Origin: Tillus elongatus
Taxonomy: Eukaryota > Arthropoda > Insecta > Coleoptera > Cleridae
Assembly (NCBI GenBank): GCA_964006375.1
Contig: OZ023264.1
Location: 11,232,225 to 11,296,224, forward strand
Length of the DNA stretch: 64,000 nt
Direction of reading: 5' to 3'
A program made the translations under genes and the position numbers. The notes under the pieces were generated by a model. The model did no database searches, was not told the origin of the DNA, and saw only the letters and a program-made list of their open reading frames with translations. Each line of letters begins with the position of its first letter. Position 1 is the first letter of the stretch. Shown in pieces: positions 35,781 through 46,450 of this stretch.

Positions 35781-36483
35781 TCCTGTTTCGCTTTGAATAG
35801 GGACAAAGTTCTCGGGACTACTGCAAAGTCGCAGGTGCCCGAATTAATACGATCGACGCCGGGTAAAAGAAGCTAAAACTAAGCGCAAATTTTAAACTAC
35901 CAGAAATAGGTGAAACGGATATTACAAAAAAGAGCTATTAATAATAAAATAAAAACATCGCTATCCCTGGACACTCTTGATGTAGTCTTTATTTGCATAT
36001 GTAAAACATTTCCAGTTTGTTACCTACCGTAGTCAATGAAATCAAGATAATTTAATACACGAACTATGCCCATAAACGTACAACATTGTTTATAGCTGGT
36101 TGGTCAAGAGTCATTCGCATAATTAGCTCCGATATAAGCTTATCTTGAGCAGGAGCGATGTATGTCTTGTATTCAAATTAGCAGGTTATTTATGTTTGAG
36201 GTTTGTTTCCCCTTGACGGGTTCTAGTGGGACCGGAAGCGGGCTTAATAAGACGTAATTGAATTATATGTAAGCTGTTATTGATTCTCGCGCCTTATGTG
36301 CTTAACATAATAATAGGCTCCCTCGGAGAATAGCGTGTAACATTTGAATAAAAATATATTTACTGGCATAAACTGCCTAATCTGGACGTGTACAAGGAAC
36401 CAATGAATACAATTATGCTTTCTTTGATTTACTGTTATTTAGTAGAGTTACTATTATTAAATGTAGTCTAAGCTTTATAATAA
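35781..36483. other. No gene seen
   Basis: About 700 bases of AT-rich DNA with no open frame, repeat partner or RNA gene that I can support. Confidence 0.5.
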
Positions 36484-36540
36484 AAATTCTGGACGCGGCA
36501 ACTGCGCTATCGCAGCGAATTTTCATTAAAATCTTCCAAA
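36484..36540 (+). repeat. Diverged MITE cap
   Basis: The sequence TCTGGACGCGGCAACTGCGC followed by TATCGCAGCGAATTTTCATT is a diverged copy of the cap, with changed loop and stem bases. No opposite end is found close by. Confidence 0.6.
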
Positions 36541-36562
36541 TCACTAAAAATACAAACAAATC

Positions 36563-36765
36563 CAGGTCCGAAGTTCATCTACAACATGTAGAACCCCTGA
36601 CTGGTGACAAAGACTTTTATGAACATTAGTGGTGACATGAGGCTGCTCAAAGTTGTGGTGCTGCATACTGAAAACTGGAAGATTACAGTTGATATATTTT
36701 GTTATGAATCAAGTCTTTAAACATTTAAAAGTATTTTATGAGAAAAAAATAATTATATTGTATAT
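36563..36765 (+). repeat. Dispersed repeat, inverted partner of 22265-22490
   Basis: It matches 22265-22490 in inverted orientation. A second, partial copy follows in tandem (about 36768-36808, continuing at 37186-37250) and is interrupted by the SINE at 36811. Confidence 0.8.
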
Positions 36766-36810
36766 GCATACTGAAAACTGAAAGATTAGAGTTCATGTAT
36801 TTGGTTATAT

Positions 36811-37165
36811 AGAACCTCGGTGGTTCAGTGGTAAAAACGTGTGCCTCTGAACCGAAGGGTACTGGGTTCGATCCCAGGGTACTCCTTTCACTTTTTCAGT
36901 ACAAACTGTAACATTAAGATCAAACGAGGTTCTGGCATTGTATTTGAGCAAGTTGAATGTCTGCACGTTCCGCCCTTCGGAGGGGGCGCAAAGCCGTCGG
37001 TCCCGTGTCCATGCGATGTTGGGCACGCTAAAGATCCCTACCCTCCTTACAGAAAGGCAGGGGTTCGGCAAAATTTCCAGGATAGTGAGGTGAGACTGCT
37101 CCCTGGCGTCGGTGATTGGCCATAGTTGCGGAAATAGGCCGACGTTAAAGAAACAAAAAAAAAAC
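36811..37165 (+). mobile_element. tRNA-derived SINE, copy 2, with target duplication
   Basis: The head carries an A box (TGGTTCAGTGGTAAA) and an intact B box (GGTTCGATCCC). The body includes CACGCTAAAGATCCCTACCC, and the tail is CGTTAAAGAAACAAAAAAAA. It is flanked by a 15-bp duplication, CATGTATTTGGTTAT (36794-36808) and CATGTCTTTGGTTAT (37171-37185), with one mismatch, as expected for LINE-driven insertion. It sits inside a copy of another repeat. Of the four copies here it has the best-preserved promoter. Confidence 0.93.
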
Positions 37166-37392
37166 ACACACATGTCTTTGGTTATGAATCAAACAATCAA
37201 AGATTACTAGAAATATTTTATGAGAAAAAAAATAATTTTATTTTATATGGCCGATTTAAATCAACAGTAAGTAAAAAAAGTAAAACACAAGGTTAAAAAT
37301 TAAAAGTTTATTCAAAACCCAAAATTGGCAAATTTTCTATACAAGAATTTCACATATTCTTCGTACATGCTAAGCAAATGGGCTCACTGCAT

Positions 37393-37396
<4 letters not shown>

Positions 37397-37487
<91 letters not shown>
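37397..37487. repeat. (TA)n tract, left part of a split tract
   Basis: About 90 bp of TA repeats, continued at 39284-39336 on the other side of the inserted transposon. Bases 37190-37396 to its left show no family body. Confidence 0.9.
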
Positions 37488-37491
<4 letters not shown>

Positions 37492-39279
37492 GGCGCATTG
37501 AAAACGAAACAGACCGATTTGCGTCCAGAGAATTTTTTTTTAAGAAACGCTGAAACACGTCAATTTTAATATTGAGGGGGACATGTTTTGACATAAAACT
37601 CAATTTTGTCACATCAACCCCTTAAGGGTGGTGATAACAACCCTTATATTTTAAATACAAAACACTGGTCGAGTGTTACATCATTTGAAAGCTCTTTCTT
37701 TTCTGAATTCAGCACACTAATTTTTTTGGAAGTTTTATCAACTCGTTTAAAAATTATTCACAGTTGAAGATGCAAAAACGCATTTCACTCATTCAGATAA
37801 GAAATGTGCTGATAGTCAATGTTTTGTTGGTTTGTAAACAAAAAATTGACTATCAGAACATCTCTTATCGGAATAAGAGAAATGCGGTTTATTATTTCAG
37901 TTTATCGGTCGGTTTGATACTTGATAGTACTACCGAAAATTAATTTTACAATGGTGTATTCTGTAGAAGAAAGAGTTGAAATAATTACTCTTTTTTTCAG
38001 AAACGATGACTGTGCCAACCGTACCGCAAATTTGTTTAATGAACGACGTCCGAACAGACATGTTAACAGAAAATACATTTTGGAGTTAGTCGCAAAGTTT
38101 CGACAAAGTGGTTCAGTAGCCAACAAAAAACGGGATCCTGAACGTGAATTACCGGTTAGAAATGAGACTACTGAGTATGAAGTTTTAGGACAAATTGCTG
38201 CAGACCCAACTTTAAGCACGAGAAAATTGGCCACTGTTTCAAGCATCAAAAGAAGAACTATTCAGCGAATATTGAAGCATCATAAATTTCACCGGTATAA
38301 AATTCATCTTGTACAACAGCTGAATGAAGATGATTTTTATCTGCGAACTCTACAGTCAATCGTCATAATTGTCGTTATTGGGCAGGTAATAATCCAAGAA
38401 ATTTTCGCGAAGTCCACACTCAAACTCCACAGAAATTGAATGTCTGGACTGGCATTTTTGGAGACCGTTTAATCGGACCAATTTTTATTGATGGAAATTT
38501 GAGTGGCGAAACGTATTTGGAGTTACTAGAAGATATCATTTACCCTCTACTAAATGACATTGTTGAAAATGATGATCGCTATCAAGAAGATCAATTAGTG
38601 TTTCAACAAGATGGAGCTACTCCGCATTTTTCACAACGTGTTAGGGAGTTTTTGTACAGAGAGTTTCCAGAGCAATGGATTGGGCGTAGAGGTGCTATTG
38701 AGTGGCCGCCTAGGTCACCGGATTTAACTCCTTCAACGCAACAGAACCGGAGTCTCTGGAAGAATTACGACGACGCATTGTTGAAGAATGTCGTCTAATA
38801 ACTCCACAAATGCTCCAGAATGTAACAGCTCGTTTGGAACAAAATTTGTACTTTTGTATGGAAGCTGGTGGTCAACAATTTGAACACTTACTTAACTGAA
38901 TAAACATTTTTTACCGTTTGGTTTTGTTTTTTAGTTTTTTAACGAAAAATTGACTCATTAGTGCATTTCTTATCACAATGAATGAAATACGTTCTTGCAA
39001 CTCCAACTGTGAATAATTTTTAAACGAGTTGATAAAACTTCCAAAAAAAATAGTGTGCTGAGTTCAGAAAAGAAATAGCTTTTAAATGATGTAACACTCG
39101 ACCCATGTTCCCTATTTAAAATATAAGGGTTGTTATCACCACCCTTAAGGGGTTGACGTGACAAAGTTGAGTTTTATGTCAAAACATGTTCCCCTCAATA
39201 TTAAAATAGACGTGTTTCAGCGTTTCTTAAAAAAAATTTTCTCTGGACGCAAATCGGTCTGTTTCGTTTTCAATGCGCC

Positions 39280-39283
<4 letters not shown>
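37488..39283 (+). mobile_element. Long-TIR IS630/Tc1-mariner-type transposon 2
   Basis: A 1.80-kb element with inverted repeats of about 345 bp (37488-37835 and 38940-39283) beginning GGGTGGCGCATTGAAAACGA. It lies in a (TA)n tract, so a TA duplication is present but not distinguishable from the repeat. The transposase inside lacks two catalytic segments. Confidence 0.92.
37951..38899 (+). pseudogene. DDE transposase of transposon 2, internally deleted
   Basis: It starts MVYSVEERVEIITLFF with a helix-turn-helix domain (LVAKFRQSGSVANKKR) and ends with the family motif GGQQFEHLLN. Compared with the relative at 41104-41880, the segment carrying the first catalytic aspartate is missing: DDFYLR is followed almost directly by NRHNCRYWAGNNP in another frame. 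The segment with the third aspartate is also missing: SPDLTP jumps to a TQ-PESLEELRRR-like stretch. Only the second (FQQDGATPH) remains. It cannot be catalytic. Its length is about 60-80 codons below a full relative. Confidence 0.9.
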
Positions 39284-39341
<58 letters not shown>

Positions 39342-39465
39342 TTTCAAGTGACCCTGGATTTGGGTTCTAGGGGGTCTAATTCGCGCTCATTTGAAGAAAT
39401 TTTCCAAAGATGTTACCACCGATACCTCTCTATTAGTGAATTTTCTTAATGAAAATTCACTAATA
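39284..39465 (-). repeat. (TA)n tract end and (TA)n-core element end
   Basis: TA repeats to 39336 are followed by the family end TGACCCTGGATTTGGGTTCT, GCGCTCATTTGAAGAAA, and the palindrome TTAGTGAATTTTC...GAAAATTCACTAA at 39434-39463. Confidence 0.8.
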
Positions 39466-40745
39466 AATCAGTGTCAAACTGGTCCCCATACAAATTTTGA
39501 ACAAATGTGTGACGGTGCAAAGGTTGACTGAAATAATATAACGAGAAAATAAATTTCAAGGGCAGCGTAACCTCCCTTTGATCTCATTCTTTTCAGGTTA
39601 CTATGACAAACAACATGAATCTAGGTGTGGCTCATCAAAAGTCAATAAATGCTCTATTTTTTGTTCTCACGTCCACCCACCGAACTTTCTGTACCTGTAG
39701 TCTAGTCCCATTATACTCGCATCGGTTGCTAGAAAGACAATTCAATTACACAGCAAATTTGACGATCTCACTGCTTTCGACTGTACAATATCCCTACAAC
39801 CTGCTAAATCATTAGCTACGCTGTTACTCTCCAACTTAACGATATGGTAATAAGGTCTGATAAGCTCTCCTCGAATCCCTTTAAACCTTTCAGTCTCCCT
39901 GTTTTCTGCCTCATATACATAATTGATGGCTTGCTCGAATGCGTCAAAAACATGAAGGGTTTATGAGGGATTTTCTCCACATTACAGGCCGTTTAGTGAA
40001 GTGTCTAAAGCTTCAGCTGAAAACAAACCTGAAGACTTAACTTTCAGGTTAGAATTGTCAATTTTTAATGCGTTGTAAAACATACTCGAAAAATTATGTT
40101 ACATTTGTTCGAAAGACGCGTGATCTGTTGAAGAGGGAAGGCATTAGTTTGTTCTCCAGAAGCCGTATTTGTTTCAGAATATTCGTTTAGTAATCATTGA
40201 AGGTGACATTTACCACACACGCACACACAGTAATAATATATTATTGAAACAGAAACTTACGATCGTGATAAACACATGTCATGCGACACTCGTTGTTTAC
40301 AAGCTGCATGTGGTCCAGAATCTTTGTTTAAAAATTTCTAATTTTGACATTTCATTATTACACGATAAACATTTGTTTCTTGCCTTGTGATTGGCTAGAA
40401 GCTATCAACTTCGTGACTATTTTAGGGAATTTAATTTATAATCGCATGGAATTTTTAAAATTTAGCGTATATAAAGTTCAAACGCAGTGCGTTATGGTAG
40501 TTAATTTATTTCAAACCTTAATAACTTAATTTTCCATTATAAGTTATCGATCGGATGTATGTATACACGGTGTGTTTCTCTACGCGCGTCGCTTAATTAT
40601 GGCTGTACCTCTGAATTTTTCAAAAAAATTTACTGACGTCTACTTCCATCGATAGCCGCCATTTTCCAGTAATACTGTCATCTATACAGGGTGGTCTATT
40701 TGACCTGGCAGCATTTCACTTTATTTATTTTAAATGGACTATATA
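39466..40745. other. No gene; small relics
   Basis: No protein-coding gene is supported. A cap relic lies near 40483 (AACGCAGTGCGTTATGGTAG). Near 40563 and 40683 the phrases TATACACGGTGTGTTTC and TATACAGGGTGGTCTATTTG look like single termini of TA-targeting transposons without partners. Confidence 0.45.
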
Positions 40746-40747
40746 TA

Positions 40748-42638
<1,891 letters not shown>

Positions 42639-42692
42639 GGCATTTTCAGATTCCTTGCTGAATTTTAATGTGACTTTATGTACTACTCACAT

Positions 42693-42763
42693 AATGCACA
42701 ATAAGCCACAGGCTGCGGTGCTATCGGGGCGGCAAAGACGCGGACTAGCCGTGAGGGCAAAAA
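42693..42763 (+). mobile_element. Severely 5'-truncated LOA insertion (71 bp)
   Basis: The segment GCTGCGGTGCTATCGGGGCG followed by GCAAAGACGCGGACTAGCC matches the 3' UTR of the intact LOA (34828-34870) with a few changes and ends in AAAAA. It is flanked by an 11-bp duplication ACTACTCACAT (42682-42692 and 42764-42774). Only the tail was copied, a typical product of aborted target-primed reverse transcription. Confidence 0.88.
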
Positions 42764-42774
42764 ACTACTCACAT

Positions 42775-43234
42775 ATCTTATCTTCACCTGTTTTTGAATT
42801 ATAGCCCTCGGAGGGAAACTACATACAGAATGTTCGCAAGGTTCATGAACCTTTTGGAAAGTTCTTTTTTTTAATAAAACACCCTATATCAGCGATTCTC
42901 GAACTGTGAGGCGCGCCTCCTAGGAGGGTGCGCCCTCACATTGGGGAGGGGGGGGGGGGCTTACAGATTGAAAAAAAATATGCTGTGGTTTTATGCTGAA
43001 AGTATGTAGTAGAAGTGTAAACAAAATCAAGTCAAGTCTATAAAAATGATTCTAAAATAGTTTCTTTTATCTTTCAACTTAAACATAAGACGTCATATAA
43101 GACCTAAACAGTCCTTGAATGTGTTTCAATATCAATTCTACTAATTCTGTAATTAATTGTTATGTATACTTTTAATATACTACCCCGGGCATAAATCAGA
43201 TGTCAGATATCGTAAACAAAACGATAGTTGAGAT
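42775..43234. other. No gene; possible hAT terminus near 42889
   Basis: At 42889-42960 the phrase CAGCGATTCTCGAACTGTGA followed by GGCGCGCC and a G-run resembles ends of hAT-type elements. No partner end or duplication is visible. The rest of the stretch shows nothing I can support. Confidence 0.35.
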
Positions 43235-43311
43235 ATCAGTAGATAGCTTCGTGGGTAGAGTGCTAGTCTTCTACGCAGAAGGTTGCATGATCGAATCCTG
43301 CTCGATGAATG
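43235..43311 (+). ncRNA. tRNA-like sequence, probably a SINE head or decayed tRNA
   Basis: An A-box-like TAGCTTCGTGGGTAGAG (43244-43260) and a B-box-like TGATCGAATCC (43288-43298) are spaced as in a tRNA. A T-arm can form (GCATG...CCTGC, 4 of 5 pairs), but the acceptor stem pairs poorly and the anticodon arm is irregular. No body of the other SINE family follows. I do not call it a functional tRNA gene. Confidence 0.45.
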
Positions 43312-43843
43312 TATGTTTTTTTATGTTTTATTTTGACATTTGGAGAAACAATAATGTACAGATTTCATACGTTTTGAACAAGATCTCAGTTTTGTTTAAA
43401 ACGCCTAATAAATTTGTCACCTTTGGGTCTGAAATTATAATTTTCAGCAAACATTTTGTTATTGTTGATATTGAAAAAAACCGGTTTGATTAGGTTGACT
43501 AAAACGAAATCATACTGACGATTAGTAAGGAAAAATAACTGCTACGTTTATAATTTGGCAGATACTTTACTTTTCTAAATAGGAATTAAGTTTCCTTCTG
43601 GAAATCTTTTGTATAACTTTAATGAAATTTGTAATACCAGTTTCTTTTAAAGATACTTACACTATCTACAGATATAGCAAAATTTAATTCTTTAACCTCA
43701 TAGAAAATTGAGTTTTTAGAATTTTTCTCAAAACAAGTTAGAACACAAGATTCTTTTGATAAAATAGAGAGATATCGATGGTAACACTTTTGAAAGAATT
43801 CTTCAAATGTACGCGTACTAGGACCTCTAAAATCGATCTTCAA
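43312..43843. other. No gene; relic of a (TA)n-core element
   Basis: Only the last part is recognisable: 43790-43840 reads TGAAAGAATTCTTCAAATGT, TACTAGGACCTCTAAAATCG, a diverged form of the family phrase found before (TA)n tracts. Confidence 0.45.
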
Positions 43844-44160
43844 GGTGGTGGTGGTGGTGGAGGTATTTATTACCTTGGAACAGTAATTCCATCAGCCACA
43901 GACTTTTGTTATTTTATATGATATACAAATATATACAAATCCCTACAGATCATTTTGTATTAATTATCTAGAAAACAGAATCATGTTACCTATATACAAA
44001 TATACAATATTTAAACTTATTTATAAATATTATTCTTTTTGCTTTCTTTTTTTTTTTTATATCTTTTTTTTTGTTTTTTTAATTTTCTTTATTGAATCTT
44101 TTTTTCTAATTGCTTTTTTTCTTATTATTTTTTTATTTCTTCTTTTTTTGGTTTTTTTTT

Positions 44161-44243
<83 letters not shown>
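43844..44243. repeat. (GGT)n and T-rich low-complexity DNA with an ~83-bp poly(T)
   Basis: GGT repeats at 43844-43863 are followed by AT-rich DNA, then T-rich DNA from 44038 ending in an uninterrupted T run at about 44161-44243. The long phenylalanine-rich frame across it is an artefact. Confidence 0.9.
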
Positions 44244-44246
<3 letters not shown>

Positions 44247-44532
44247 CATGTATATGGGATAGACAGGGGATCTTCAAGGGCTGTGTAAGTTTAAAGTATT
44301 AACTTTACTAATATGCCGTATAAGAATAGTATACAATTCTTATGAAAATTCTCTACTATAACGCACTTGCTGCGTTCCGAAATTTTTATTATTACATGGA
44401 GGTGGAGGGAAAACAATTGGAACATTTAATTAAATAACATTCTTTCATTCATTGATATTTCTTATATTCTGTATTCTAATTCTTTAATTGATGATTTTAT
44501 TGCCATATCCAGACCAAAATTTAAAAAACTCG
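44244..44532. repeat. Spacer with an inverted MITE cap relic
   Basis: At 44344-44376 an inverted cap occurs (TACTATAACGCACTTGCTGC). The remaining sequence up to the next MITE has no supported feature. Confidence 0.5.
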
Positions 44533-44832
44533 GGGCGCAGCAAGTGCGTTATGGAAGTGAATTTTCATAAAAATGATTTTAATTACAAATATATCGCTCT
44601 AATGCGAGCAGGTATCAATTTGGTTACCGGTATTACCTATATAGTACGAACAATGTACCACATTTTATCAAAATAATTATTTGAAAATGTACAAAAATTT
44701 TCCGAAAATAAACTTTAAATGTTTCTGAGAAAACTGGTGTCCTAGCCAATGAACCTTAGGTTAATAGCAAATTGAGTTATTGAAATTTGAAACATTTACT
44801 GATAATTCGCAACCAAAACGCCCTTGCCGCGT
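44533..44832. mobile_element. Two-capped MITE, copy 2
   Basis: About 300 bp between GGGCGCAGCAAGTGCGTTAT at the left and an inverted, more diverged cap (CAAAACGCCCTTGCCGCG) at the right. The interior is shared with copies at 17796, 58475 and 61704 (for example TTGGTTACCGGTATTACC). Confidence 0.82.
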
Positions 44833-44969
44833 TTATACAAAAATTTTCCGAAAATAAAGTTAAATGTTGGTTTCCTAACCAACAAAACTTACGTTCATAG
44901 CAAATTGAGTTACTGAAATTTGAAGGATTTAATGAAAATTTGCTACCAAAACGCACTTACTGCGTTCAG
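44833..44969 (-). repeat. Partial MITE, right half only
   Basis: It repeats the interior and right end of the neighbouring MITE (CAAAATTTTCCGAAAATAAA, AACCAACAAAACTTACG, cap ACGCACTTACTGCGTTCAG). The left half is missing, so this is a truncated tandem copy. Confidence 0.75.
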
Positions 44970-45625
44970 ATTTTTTCTTACAAACATGCATCATATTTCG
45001 ATAAAAAATGATAAAATGCAGTAACGAATTTGTTCTACGAAAATTAGCTAAAAATTATAGACCATTAAACCATAAACTTCACTGAACCTACAGCGAAAGC
45101 ATCAACTTAACTAAACCCACAGCCAAAGCATCAGAGAAAGGGTCTATTTCAAATAAATTTTCTGTAAATATTTTAGTAAAATGAAGGGCAATGACAGTTG
45201 AATTTTAAACTTAAGGGTTCTCAGAACACTCTTCTTGCAACATTTTCTTTTCACAATCCGTATTTGTTTCACATTCTTTGCCTAAATATTGCCAATTTTG
45301 ACGTTTTAAATTGCGAGTTTGACGTTTTGAGGAAAACTCCAAAATTTGTTGCTTTAGCTGCCCGTAACTTTTTTGTCCTTAAACTTAGAGACCTAAATTT
45401 TGGTACATGGTTCACTCTTTATTATACAAATACGCGTACCAAATTTGGTTGCCCTCACTTTGTTATTTCCTGAAATATGAGTTTTTTTTAGAAAGAAAAC
45501 ACAAAACTTTCCGTGAAAACCTGGTCCGGTTTTCCTGGCTAACGACCTTATCCAAGCCACTTGCAAAAGGAAGGTACTCACCAAATTTGATTAAGATCGG
45601 TCTATTATTTTTCAAATTATCGGCA

Positions 45626-45697
<72 letters not shown>
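44970..45697 (-). repeat. Long (TA)n-core element, part 1 (split by Gypsy B)
   Basis: Extended body with AAAGCATCAGAGAAAGGGTC, AATATTGCCAATTTTGACG, GGCTAACGACCTTATCCAAG, and (TA)n from 45629. The tract is interrupted by Gypsy B at 45698 and resumes at 52367. The open frames are not conserved. Confidence 0.82.
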
Positions 45698-45702
<5 letters not shown>

Positions 45703-46435
45703 CGTTTTCTCCGGGTTCTGGATAAGTGAGACTTTAAATTTTAACAAAACAACTTTATTTACACTCTAAATATGGATACAATAAAATTTCTAGAATATCT
45801 CTCTCACAAAACACTTAATTTACTGGCCTTACAATGACTAATCTGCACACAAGTTACTATACTACAGTCTAACACTTCACACTGATTACTGCTTGTTCAA
45901 GTCACTACCACATTCTCTTACTGAACTGAACTAACTCGGGCTGGCTTGCTTTCGCTTTTATATACTCGCCGTACCTTCCCCTCCTTTCTAGAGCTTTCCA
46001 TTCCAGAACGTTCCAGGACCTTCTTTTACTAGAAGGTTCTGTGAATACAGATCGGTCCCGTGTGTATACAGGGGGATGTGTATACAGGTGATCCAAATGT
46101 GGTCACCACTCCTATGTTACACAAGAGGTGTTTCTCGAACTATAAGATCTCTCTGCGTATACAGGGTGTAAGGGTTTCTCTGCGTATACAGGGTGTATAT
46201 ACAGGGTGTTCGGAATGTGCAGACCTCAGTTATCCGTTCCGACGGGGTACAAGTTGGTAACTTCGTTATTTCTGGTCCTAGAGGGTTGAGACTTCGCCTG
46301 TGGGGGGTCACCCCAGACACCCCCAGGAGGGGTGGGGAGGCGGTGTTGCCAGATTGTGCAAAAATTCCCCGATGTTGGGGAAATTCTGGAGATGTGGCAA
46401 CACCGCACCTACGTCTATTGAAGTGCTTTGTAACA
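45698..46435 (-). repeat. Gypsy B 3' LTR
   Basis: 738 bp, TG...CA ends, direct repeat of 51629-52366. It contains the same TATACAGGG motif cluster as the copy A LTRs. Confidence 0.96.
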
Positions 46436-46450
46436 CTGCCCCCCTCCTTA
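46436..46450 (-). other. Polypurine tract of Gypsy B
   Basis: The minus strand reads AAGGAGGGGGGCAG just upstream of the 3' LTR, identical to copy A. Confidence 0.8.

Noticed and set aside
36811..36890. Functional tRNA gene
   Set aside because: The tRNA-like head is followed by the same non-tRNA body and A-rich tail in four copies, with a target duplication, so it is a SINE.
42889..42960. hAT transposon call
   Set aside because: Only one terminus-like phrase is visible, with no second end or 8-bp duplication, so it is mentioned but not called as an element.
43983..44288. Phenylalanine-rich 101-residue frame
   Set aside because: It is produced by T-rich DNA and an 83-bp poly(T).
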